A stretch of DNA of 64,000 bases, from assembly GCF_900163635.1 (NCBI RefSeq), contig NZ_FUID01000026.1, forward strand, positions 124,001 to 188,000, in the 5' to 3' direction. Positions within the stretch are counted from its first letter, which is position 1; each line of letters begins with the position of its first letter. Positions 57,133 to 64,000 of the stretch are shown one piece after another. The DNA comes from Leucobacter sp. 7(1) (GTDB taxonomy: Bacteria > Actinomycetota > Actinomycetes > Actinomycetales > Microbacteriaceae). The position numbers and the translations under genes were made by a program. The notes beneath the pieces are model-generated. The model did not search any database, had not been told where the DNA came from, and saw nothing but the letters and a program-made list of their open reading frames with translations.

Positions 57133-58794
57133 TTACGCGTCGGCGCGAGCGAGGAGGGCGACGGCGAGCGTCGCAATCGTCGTGCCGTCGGCGAGGTCGA
57201 TGTCGAGCAATTCCTCGATGAGCGCGAGGCGCTGGTAAAACACCGAGCGGGAGAGCCGGGCGCGCTGGGCTGCGAGCGAGCGATTGGTCGGGTGGTCCAG
57301 GTAGGCACGCAGCACGTCCAGGAGGTCTCCGCTATGCCCGGGCCCCGCCGCCGCGTCGTGCGCGATCAGCGGTCCGAGCGTGGCTGTCGCATACTCCTGG
57401 ACTTCGGGGGTCGCCGACAGTCCGCGCACGAGATACGCGAGCGCCTGCCGCTCCGCGATCTGCACGGTCACGCGTCCGGTCCCAGCGGCGGGTCGCAGCC
57501 GTCCCGCCGCGCGCACCCGCTCGAGCGAGGTGATGAGCGAGCGGACCCCGCGCCCCGCAGCGCCGAGCCCCAGATGCGCCCGCCACGCTCCCGGAGTCGT
57601 TGACGGCAGGAGCATGTCGAGCTCGCGGGCGAGGCGTACCGCGAGTGGCGGCGGCACCTCTCCCCCCGAGGGTGCGACCCGAGGGTCGGCAGTGGGGAAC
57701 GAGAGGAGGGCAAGCAGCGTGGTGCGGGATCCCGCATCGGTATCACCCTCATCGGGCACGAGAATGACTCGGCCCTCGGGAGCCACGGCGCGGCGTAGAG
57801 CCGTCTCAAGTACCGCGCGCTCGAGGGAGTCATGGGCACCGAAATCGGAGGTGCCGCGCAGCGTCGCACCGAGCACGACGCGGTCAGCGATGGGGAGTCC
57901 GGCCGCTGTGAGCTGCGTTGCGAGTTCCGTGTCTCGTCGATACCTTCCGCTGAGCAGCGTGTCGAACAGCTGTTTTGAGCTCAGCCTGAGCCAGGTCTCG
58001 CCACTGGTGTCGGCGAGCGTACCGAGGGCGAGTGCGAACGCCCCGAGTTCGAGCACCGTGCGCCGACCCGCGGGGTGTTCTGGGCCGCGGAGTGCAACAA
58101 GGCGACCAAATCTGCGGCCCTGGGCCTCGACGAACACATGCTCGGCCTCTGCGGGAAGCGTGGCATCTCCGGGGTGCGCCCAGGCGGCGAGAATGCCCTC
58201 AGGGTCGCGATCCCGCGCCGCCCACGCCACGACCCGCCCGGTTGAGTCCTCAAGCACAACTGGCGCATCAAGCGTCGCCGAGAGCCGCTCCACCACGTAG
58301 TCGACCGGGCTGCGATTGAGCCCCAACTCCGTGAGCATTGTGTGGACCTCGGCCCGCGCGGTGAGCGCCTCGTGCTGGGTCGCGAGCACACGCTGGTGAA
58401 TCCGCTGAGTCAGCTGCACGAATCGCACTTCTCGATGCAGCGCAATCAGGGGAATCCCGCGCTCGCCGCAGGCGTGCACTAACGGGTCCGGGGCCGCGGT
58501 GAAATGGGTTCCGAGTTCAAGGATCACCGCGGCGGGCCCGGCCGCCGCGAGTGCGTTCGACAGCTCCGTGAGGCCCTTCGGGTCCGTCGGCCACCCCGCA
58601 CCGGTTGTCAGCACAAGCTCGCCGCCATCGAGAAGCGCGATCGCGCCGGTGCCCGCCACGACGTGCGCCCAGCGAAGATGCCGACCGAGCCCGGACTGAC
58701 CAGTGACGAGTTCCGGTTCGCCGGCGACAAGTTCGGGAAGCGCGAGCGCGTCCGCCACCGTGATGGGAGTGAGATCCGGCACTGAAGTTTCCAT
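57133..58794 (-). CDS. PucR-family transcriptional regulator (second copy)
   Basis: A 553-residue regulator with a PucR N-terminal domain (ITVADALALPELVAGEPELV, HVVAGTGAIALLDGGELVLTTG), a GGDEF-like middle part and a C-terminal helix-turn-helix (VLRAYLDHPTNRSLAAQRARLSRSVFYQRLALIEELL). It is divergent from the dehydrogenase-aminotransferase pair and probably activates it in the presence of an omega-amino acid. The ATG at 58794 is preferred to a GTG three codons upstream; neither has a ribosome site, and TACACT lies nine bases before the ATG. Confidence 0.88.
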   Translation of the reverse strand: METSVPDLTPITVADALALPELVAGEPELVTGQSGLGRHLRWAHVVAGTGAIALLDGGELVLTTGAGWPTDPKGLTELSNALAAAGPAAVILELGTHFTAAPDPLVHACGERGIPLIALHREVRFVQLTQRIHQRVLATQHEALTARAEVHTMLTELGLNRSPVDYVVERLSATLDAPVVLEDSTGRVVAWAARDRDPEGILAAWAHPGDATLPAEAEHVFVEAQGRRFGRLVALRGPEHPAGRRTVLELGAFALALGTLADTSGETWLRLSSKQLFDTLLSGRYRRDTELATQLTAAGLPIADRVVLGATLRGTSDFGAHDSLERAVLETALRRAVAPEGRVILVPDEGDTDAGSRTTLLALLSFPTADPRVAPSGGEVPPPLAVRLARELDMLLPSTTPGAWRAHLGLGAAGRGVRSLITSLERVRAAGRLRPAAGTGRVTVQIAERQALAYLVRGLSATPEVQEYATATLGPLIAHDAAAGPGHSGDLLDVLRAYLDHPTNRSLAAQRARLSRSVFYQRLALIEELLDIDLADGTTIATLAVALLARADA

Positions 58795-58809
58795 GTCATA
58801 CACAGTGTA

Positions 58810-58828
58810 CGGAAGTTCGGGAATTCCG
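58810..58828. promoter_or_regulatory. Inverted repeat in the PucR/mmsA promoter region
   Basis: CGGAA and TTCCG arms lie nine bases apart, in the divergent promoter region. A second short palindrome, CCGGAATGATCCGG, is at 58908-58921. Either may be the regulator's binding site. Confidence 0.3.
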
Positions 58829-58955
58829 CGATAGTTTGCCGGTCGTCTTCGTCGAGTGGCCCTGTCAGACTGGAATCACTGGGGCTCGGTGCCTCAAACA
58901 CATTGCCCGGAATGATCCGGTCGATTCACGATGAGAACAGAAAGCGGGCAAGCGA

Positions 58956-60440
58956 ATGGCACGCATCCCCCACGTAATCGGTGGCGAAAAGGTCGAGGCT
59001 GGCGAGCGGTACCAGGCCGTCTTCAACCCGGCAACCGGCGAGGCCCAGCACGAGCTGGGTATCGCGTCGGTGGAGACCGTTGAGCAGGCCATCGCCGCAG
59101 CACAGGCAGCGCTCCCGATGTGGCGCAAGACGAGCCTCACCAAGCGTGCGGACGTGTTCTTCAACCTGCGTCAGCTGCTCAAGCAGCGCACCCCCGAGCT
59201 CGCAGCGATCGTCACGAGCGAGCACGGCAAGGTGCTCTCGGACGCTGCCGGTGAGATCGCCCGCGGCCTCGAGAACGTGGAGTTCGCCTCCGGCCTGCTG
59301 CACCTCCTCAAGGGTGAGCGCGACGAGCAGGTCTCGACCGGCGTCGACGTGCACTCGATCAAGCAGCCCGTGGGTGTTGTTGCAGCGATCACGCCCTTCA
59401 ACTTCCCCGTCATGGTTCCGCTGTGGATGATCGCCTCGGCAATTGCCTGCGGCAACACCGTGGTCCTGAAGCCCTCCGAGCGTGACCCCTCCGCCTCGGT
59501 GTTCATCGCCGACCTCTTCCGTGAGGCCGGCCTGCCCGATGGTGTGCTCAACGTGGTCCACGGCGACAAAGTTGCTGTGGACACGCTGCTCGACAGCCGC
59601 GACGTCAAGGCCATCAGCTTCGTGGGATCCACACCCATCGCCAAGTACATCTACGAGCGCGCAGCTGCGAACGGCAAGCGCGTCCAGGCGCTCGGTGGCG
59701 CAAAGAACCACATGATCGTGATGCCCGACGCGGATCTCAACATGTCGGCTGACGCGGCGGTCTCCGCGGCGTACGGCTCGGCCGGCGAGCGCTGCATGGC
59801 CGTTTCCGTCGTCGTGGCTGTGGGCGACATCGCTGACGAGCTCGTGGGCAAGATCGCCGACCGGATCAAGGACCTCAAGATCGGCGACGGCACTGATCCC
59901 GCATCCGAGATGGGCCCGCTCATCACCAAGGAAGCCAAGGAGCGCGTCGAGTCTTACGTCGCGGGTGCCGCGGCAGAGGGTGCCACAGTTGTCGTGGACG
60001 GCCGCGAGACCGAGTTCGCTGGCAACGGCTTCTTCACCGGTGTCTCGCTCGTCGACCACGTCAAGACCGACAGCAAGATGTACCTCGACGAGATCTTCGG
60101 CCCGGTCCTCGCAGTGGTCCGCGTCGATACCTACGAAGAGGGCGTCCGCATCATCAACGAACACCAGTTCGGCAACGGCACCGCCATCTTCACCCGCGAC
60201 GGTGGCGTCGCGCGCCAGTTCGAGTTCGAGGTCGAGGCTGGCATGGTCGGCATCAACGTGCCGATCCCCGTGCCCGTCGGATCCTTCTCCTTCGGTGGCT
60301 GGAAGGATTCACTGTTCGGCGACGCGCACATCTACGGTCCGGAGTCGATCAACTTCTACACCCGCTCCAAGGTCGTCACCACCCGCTGGCCGAACCCGGA
60401 CCAGTCCAAGGTCGATCTCGGCTTCCCGAGCAACAGCTAA
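58956..60440 (+). CDS. mmsA: CoA-acylating (methyl)malonate-semialdehyde dehydrogenase
   Basis: A 494-residue aldehyde dehydrogenase of the MmsA/IolA group, which turns malonate or methylmalonate semialdehyde with NAD and CoA into acetyl-CoA or propionyl-CoA plus CO2. Catalytic Cys280 is in AAYGSAGERCMA; PFNFPVMVPLWM and VGINVPIPVPVGSFSFGGWK are group hallmarks. The gene starts the operon with the aminotransferase (14-base gap), opposite a PucR regulator. Together they suit the breakdown of beta-alanine. Confidence 0.93.
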   Translation: MARIPHVIGGEKVEAGERYQAVFNPATGEAQHELGIASVETVEQAIAAAQAALPMWRKTSLTKRADVFFNLRQLLKQRTPELAAIVTSEHGKVLSDAAGEIARGLENVEFASGLLHLLKGERDEQVSTGVDVHSIKQPVGVVAAITPFNFPVMVPLWMIASAIACGNTVVLKPSERDPSASVFIADLFREAGLPDGVLNVVHGDKVAVDTLLDSRDVKAISFVGSTPIAKYIYERAAANGKRVQALGGAKNHMIVMPDADLNMSADAAVSAAYGSAGERCMAVSVVVAVGDIADELVGKIADRIKDLKIGDGTDPASEMGPLITKEAKERVESYVAGAAAEGATVVVDGRETEFAGNGFFTGVSLVDHVKTDSKMYLDEIFGPVLAVVRVDTYEEGVRIINEHQFGNGTAIFTRDGGVARQFEFEVEAGMVGINVPIPVPVGSFSFGGWKDSLFGDAHIYGPESINFYTRSKVVTTRWPNPDQSKVDLGFPSNS

Positions 60441-60454
60441 GCGAGGATCCGGTC

Positions 60455-61843
60455 ATGGCTGATTACATCGATCTGAACGGCGCCGAGCAGGCTTTCGGTG
60501 ACACCGACGCGCAGCGCGAGGTCCGGGCGAACGACCGCCAGTACGTCTTCCACTCGTGGTCGGCGCAGGGTGCGATCAACCCGCTGCCCATCGCCAAGGG
60601 CGAGGGCGTCCGGTTCTGGGACTACGACGGGACCGAGTACCTCGATTTCTCCTCGCAGCTTGTGAACTTGAACCTGGGGCACCAGCACCCGGGCCTCATC
60701 AAGGCGATTCAGGAGCAGGCCGGTCGTCTTGCGACAATCCAGCCCGCGATGGCGAATGATGTGCGCGGGGAGCTCGCGAAGCGCATTGTGGAGCACTCCT
60801 TTGAGGGTGCGCGCTCGGTGTTCTTCACGAACGGCGGAGCTGACGCGGTCGAGTATGCGGTGCGCATGGCGCGCCACCACACCGGTCGGCAGAAGGTCTT
60901 GGCCCGCTACCGCTCGTACCACGGCTCGACCGGCACGGCCATCACCCTCACGGGTGAGCCGCGCCGTTGGGCCAATGGCACGCTCGATGCGGGAGTAGTT
61001 CACTTCACTGGCCCCTACCCCTACCGCTCGGCGTTCTACGCCGAGACCCCGGAGCAGGAGACGGAGCGCGCACTTGCGCACCTGCGCCAGACAATCGAGC
61101 TCGAGGGCCCCGGCACCATCGCCGCGATCATCCTCGAGTCGGTCACTGGCACGAACGGCATCCTGGTGCCGCCGCCAGGCTATCTCGCGGGCGTACGCGC
61201 GCTGTGTGACGAGTTCGGGATCATGCTGATCTGCGACGAGGTCATGGCCGGCTTCGGCCGGACCGGCCACTGGTTCGCCTACCAGGCGTTTGATGTGGCA
61301 CCCGATCTGGTGACTTTCGCCAAGGGCGTCAACTCGGGCTACGTGCCGCTCGGCGGCGTCGTGATCAGCGAGGCGATCCACGCCACCTTCGAAAACCGTT
61401 CGTTCCCCGGCGGCCTGACCTACTCGGGCCACCCGCTGGCGTGCGCCGCTGGCGTCGCGACGTTCGACATCTTCGAGGAGGAGCAGATCCTGGAGCGCGT
61501 GCGCGATCTGGGCGAGCGGGTTGTGCGCCCGCGTCTCGAAGCGATCGCCGCGAAGCACGCCTCGGTCGGTGAGGTGCGCGGCACTGGTCTCTTCTGGGCG
61601 ATTGAGCTTGTGAAGAACCAGGAAACGCGCGAGCCGCTGATCCCGTTCAACGCATCGGGCGAGGCCGCGGCCCCGTTCAACGCCGTTGTCGCAGCGTGCA
61701 AGGCCGCGGGTCTGTGGCCGTTTGCCGCGGGCAACCGCCTGCAGGTGGCGCCCCCGCTGATTATCTCCGAAGCGGACCTGATCGCCGGGCTCGACATCAT
61801 CGACGCTGCGCTCGACGTGGCTGACGGGTACGTCACCGCGTAG
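60455..61843 (+). CDS. Class III omega-aminotransferase
   Basis: A 462-residue PLP aminotransferase. FFTNGGADAVEYAVRMAR binds PLP phosphate, Asp261 is in LICDEVMAGFGRTG and Lys290 in TFAKGVNSGYVPLGG forms the Schiff base. Its relatives include beta-alanine:pyruvate (BauA) and polyamine (SpuC) aminotransferases. With the downstream-acting MmsA it would convert beta-alanine to malonate semialdehyde and then acetyl-CoA. Spermidine breakdown gives a C3 amine that could feed this route. Confidence 0.9.
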   Translation: MADYIDLNGAEQAFGDTDAQREVRANDRQYVFHSWSAQGAINPLPIAKGEGVRFWDYDGTEYLDFSSQLVNLNLGHQHPGLIKAIQEQAGRLATIQPAMANDVRGELAKRIVEHSFEGARSVFFTNGGADAVEYAVRMARHHTGRQKVLARYRSYHGSTGTAITLTGEPRRWANGTLDAGVVHFTGPYPYRSAFYAETPEQETERALAHLRQTIELEGPGTIAAIILESVTGTNGILVPPPGYLAGVRALCDEFGIMLICDEVMAGFGRTGHWFAYQAFDVAPDLVTFAKGVNSGYVPLGGVVISEAIHATFENRSFPGGLTYSGHPLACAAGVATFDIFEEEQILERVRDLGERVVRPRLEAIAAKHASVGEVRGTGLFWAIELVKNQETREPLIPFNASGEAAAPFNAVVAACKAAGLWPFAAGNRLQVAPPLIISEADLIAGLDIIDAALDVADGYVTA

Positions 61844-61872
61844 TCAGTGGCAGGGTGCTCAGCGCCCCAAAT

Positions 61873-61909
61873 CGCAGGGCCGGATCTCCGCTGGGGATCC
61901 GGCCCTGCG
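61873..61909 (+). terminator. Terminator after the aminotransferase gene
   Basis: A perfect 14-bp stem (61873-61886 with 61896-61909) with a nine-base loop starts 29 bases after the stop. No T-run follows. Confidence 0.75.
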
Positions 61910-61923
61910 TGCTTGGAACTCAT

Positions 61924-61946
61924 TTTACATAGGGTAGCTATGCAAA
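61924..61946. promoter_or_regulatory. MarR-type operator
   Basis: TTTACATAG and CTATGCAAA are inverted copies at eight of nine positions around five bases. The AT-rich palindrome lies just upstream of the -10 box of the MarR gene, the usual place for self-repression. Confidence 0.65.
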
Positions 61947-61952
61947 TTGTGC

Positions 61953-61958
61953 TAGGCT
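61953..61958 (+). promoter_or_regulatory. -10 box of the leaderless MarR gene
   Basis: TAGGCT ends seven bases before the ATG at 61966, with no ribosome site. Confidence 0.55.
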
Positions 61959-61965
61959 CATCAAT

Positions 61966-62424
61966 ATGGCCCGTCAGGACAGCGATATTCCCGCTCAGGT
62001 GGATCGCTTGGCTTTGGATATCCTGGTCGCATCCGCTCGGTTCACGCGGACCCTGGGTCGTATTCCTGGGGTTCAGCACTCCACTGTTGCCTGGCGCGTT
62101 CTCGCGGAGCTGGCACGTGGCCCCGCATGGATCAGCGAGCTCGCGCTGCAGCAACGCGTCGCGCAGCCCACGATGACGGCGCTCGTGCAGCGCCTTGAAG
62201 CGGAGGGCTGGCTCGGGCGAACGCCGGATCCGGCGGACGGGCGAGCGACCCTGGTTTCCGTCACCGCAGCGGGAACCGCCGCGCTCGAGGACTATCGCCA
62301 CACCGCCGCAGCCGCAGTTGACCCGCACCTCGCAGCGCTCAGCGACTGTGATCGGGCAACGCTCTCACGGGCCGCGGAGCTCCTGCAACAGCTCACCGAA
62401 CGAATCGAGGATCCCTCCGGATAG
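61966..62424 (+). CDS. MarR-family transcriptional regulator
   Basis: A 152-residue winged helix-turn-helix regulator. The DNA-binding part is WISELALQQRVAQPTMTALVQRLEAEGWLGRTPDPADGRATLVSVT at about residues 45-95, with dimerisation helices on both ends. It lies 44 bases before an MFS exporter gene on the same strand and probably represses it until a drug-like ligand appears. A palindrome covers its own promoter. Confidence 0.92.
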   Translation: MARQDSDIPAQVDRLALDILVASARFTRTLGRIPGVQHSTVAWRVLAELARGPAWISELALQQRVAQPTMTALVQRLEAEGWLGRTPDPADGRATLVSVTAAGTAALEDYRHTAAAAVDPHLAALSDCDRATLSRAAELLQQLTERIEDPSG

Positions 62425-62468
62425 GGGGTGGTATTCCGCCATCCCTTCGAATTCAGGAGACCTGTTCC

Positions 62469-63761
62469 GTGAACACCGCCGCGCCAGCCACTAGCCGTTC
62501 CTCGATCCTCCGCCAGCCGACTGCCGTCTGGGCGATCGCGTTCGCGTGCGCCGTGTCCTTTATGGGCATCGGCCTCGTCGACCCGATCCTGCCCGCAATC
62601 AGTCGTGAGCTGGGTGCCACCCCGAGTGAGACCATGCTGCTCTTCACGAGTTACCTGTTCATCACCGGGATCGCCATGTTCTTCACGAGCTGGGTATCCA
62701 GTCGTATTGGTGTGAAGCGCACACTCCTCGCTGGGCTCGTGCTCGTCGTCGTGTTTGCGGCGCTGGCCGGAACGTCCGGTTCAGTGGACGCGATCATTGG
62801 GTTCCGCGCCGGTTGGGGCTTGGGGAACGCGCTGTTCATCTCCACGGCTCTCGCCGCGATTGTCGGAGCTGCTTCCGGCGGCGCGCGGCAGGCCATCGTG
62901 CTCTATGAAGCGGCGCTCGGGATCGGGCTCGCGGCTGGGCCGCTCATTGGCGGGGCGCTCGGCGAAGTTTCCTGGCGTGGACCGTTCTTCGGGACCGCCG
63001 CGTTGATGGGGATCGCCCTGATCGCGATCCTCGTCCTGCTGCGCCGTCCGGTGCCTGCCGCTGGGACCGAAGCTGGCGGATCACCGGTGACCGAGCAAGT
63101 CTCCTTTCTCGCGAGTTTCCACGCTCTCCGAAACCCGGCGCTGCGCTCGCTCGCGCTCGTCGCGCTGTTTTACAACTTCGGTTTCTTCGTGCTGCTCGCT
63201 TACAGCCCCTACCCGATGGAGGCGGCTGCGCACGCAGCGGGAGCGGAATTTGGGGCGCATGAACTCGGCCTTGTGTTCTTCGGCTGGGGGTTGGCGCTCG
63301 CCATCACCTCGGTCCTTGTCGCGCCCGTGCTGACACGCCGGCTCGGTCTCCGACCGGTGCTGTTTAGCATGTTGGGTGGCTTGACTGTTTGCCTCGCGCT
63401 CCTTGGCGTGTTCGTGCACTCGCTGCCCGGCCTTGTGGCTGTCGTGATCGTCAGTGGCCTCCTTCTGGGCGTCATGAACACTGCGCTGACGGAGGCGGTC
63501 ATGGAGGCAACGGATCTGCCGCGCAACGTCGCTTCCTCCACCTATTCGGGGGTCCGTTTCATGGGCGGTGCCGTGGCTCCGGCCGTTGCTGGACCGCTCG
63601 CTGAGGCACTCGGATCCGGTGCTCCATACTGGCTCGGGGCCGGATCCGTGTTCATTGCGATCGCGGTGCTCGCGCTCTCCGGGCGATATCTCATGCACGT
63701 GGGCCGCCCGCACGAGTCGGCGCAGCAAGAGGCCGCCGCTATCTCAGCGGGCGACGCCTAG
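62469..63761 (+). CDS. MFS drug-exporter-type transporter
   Basis: A 430-residue transporter with 12 membrane segments. Helix 1 has SFMGIGLVDPILPAISRELGATPS, the helix 2-3 loop has SSRIGVKRTLLAG (motif A region), and helix 5 has YEAALGIGLAAGPLIGGALGEVSWRGPF, the antiporter motif C found in drug exporters. It probably expels a toxic small molecule using the proton gradient. The GTG start and the partner MarR gene fit a regulated efflux pair. Confidence 0.9.
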   Translation: MNTAAPATSRSSILRQPTAVWAIAFACAVSFMGIGLVDPILPAISRELGATPSETMLLFTSYLFITGIAMFFTSWVSSRIGVKRTLLAGLVLVVVFAALAGTSGSVDAIIGFRAGWGLGNALFISTALAAIVGAASGGARQAIVLYEAALGIGLAAGPLIGGALGEVSWRGPFFGTAALMGIALIAILVLLRRPVPAAGTEAGGSPVTEQVSFLASFHALRNPALRSLALVALFYNFGFFVLLAYSPYPMEAAAHAAGAEFGAHELGLVFFGWGLALAITSVLVAPVLTRRLGLRPVLFSMLGGLTVCLALLGVFVHSLPGLVAVVIVSGLLLGVMNTALTEAVMEATDLPRNVASSTYSGVRFMGGAVAPAVAGPLAEALGSGAPYWLGAGSVFIAIAVLALSGRYLMHVGRPHESAQQEAAAISAGDA

Positions 63762-63764
63762 GCA

Positions 63765-64000
63765 CTACCCTGCCCGGGAAGGGTCACTGCCGTTGTGATG
63801 TCGCAGATGCTCGGCAATCTGCTGATGGAGACGATCGAACTGCGCCTCCCCGCGGGCGAAGCGCTTAGAGGACGTGACGTCCATGTGATCGACCCGCTCG
63901 CGGAGCCCGACGATCTGCTCCTTGAGGCCGCTGAATTCGCCGGTCATCCGAGCATCGAGACTCGCAATACTGTTCGTGTGCTTCAGATCTACCGCGCTGA
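63765..64000 (-). CDS. C-terminal part of an unknown coiled-coil protein
   Basis: The frame is open to the right window edge, giving about 78 visible residues up to a TAG stop; an internal ATG at 63947 is not necessarily the start. The sequence (SIASLDARMTGEFSGLKEQIVGLRERVDHMDV) has heptad-like spacing of hydrophobic residues, so it is probably a coiled coil with a short polar tail. No family is recognised. It converges on the MFS gene with a three-base gap. Confidence 0.5.
   Translation of the reverse strand, partial: SAVDLKHTNSIASLDARMTGEFSGLKEQIVGLRERVDHMDVTSSKRFARGEAQFDRLHQQIAEHLRHHNGSDPSRAG

Noticed and set aside
58926-61558. Minus-strand frames opposite mmsA and the aminotransferase
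   Set aside because: Shadow frames of two genes with complete catalytic motifs.
1-64000. CRISPR arrays, rRNA or tRNA genes
   Set aside because: No regularly spaced repeats and no recognisable structural RNA sequence were found on either strand by reading; a covariance-model scan was not possible.

Overview
The window is chromosomal DNA of a high-GC actinobacterium. A Microbacteriaceae member close to Leucobacter fits best, but that is an inference from gene content and not from a marker gene. Supporting signs are the actinobacterial sdhCDAB, manC, deoA, pmmB, punA and lpdA neighbourhood, a class-E-type LAXTG surface protein, and many genes starting directly downstream of a TANNNT -10 box (leaderless). 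No rRNA, tRNA, CRISPR, transposase, integrase or phage gene was seen.

Layout. 1-3526 (minus): a spermidine/putrescine-type ABC importer (ATPase, binding lipoprotein, two permeases, the last cut by the window edge), followed by a FadR-type regulator (3737-4543) and a soluble Cache-domain protein (4577-5293). 5708-12356 (plus): a sugar operon of PfkB kinase, ribose-type ABC transporter, RbsD mutarotase, DeoC-like aldolase and a HutC-type regulator. The kinase and the aldolase depart from the ribose and deoxyribose norms. 12423-22440: core genes manC, sdhCDAB, a YihY membrane protein, deoA, nnrD and pmmB, then a 39-residue Cys-rich protein and a small monooxygenase.

23191-52135: a long accessory region devoted largely to amines. 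It holds PucR regulator plus amine oxidase, a second complete polyamine-type ABC system, an MHS-family symporter, an LRR surface protein, and a creatinase-like M24 hydrolase. Next come a TetR regulator, a third complete polyamine-type ABC system, a cupin, an HDAC-type deacetylase, an XRE-cupin regulator, a PuuB-like oxidase, a DUF861 cupin and a YtcJ-like amidohydrolase. A second amine oxidase, punA, an amino acid permease and a large Orn/Lys/Arg decarboxylase close the region. The likely logic is uptake of polyamines or acylated amines, deacylation, oxidative deamination and use as carbon and nitrogen, with the decarboxylase able to make polyamines from basic amino acids.

52338-56953: core genes again (an iron-type regulated SIP-domain protein, an LpdA-like flavoprotein, a cupredoxin, a TRAM methyltransferase and Maf). 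57133-61843: a PucR regulator divergent from a CoA-acylating semialdehyde dehydrogenase and a class III aminotransferase, which would suit conversion of beta-alanine or related omega-amino acids to acyl-CoA. 61966-63761: a MarR regulator with an MFS exporter. 63765-64000: the tail of an unknown coiled-coil protein.

The most interesting leads are: the divergent pentose operon; the near-identical operators in front of the M24 hydrolase and the third ABC system, which point to one TetR regulon; the M24 protein with two replaced metal ligands next to an HDAC-type deacetylase; an IdeR/DtxR-like box on a leaderless SIP-domain gene; and the consistent leaderless signature across core genes.
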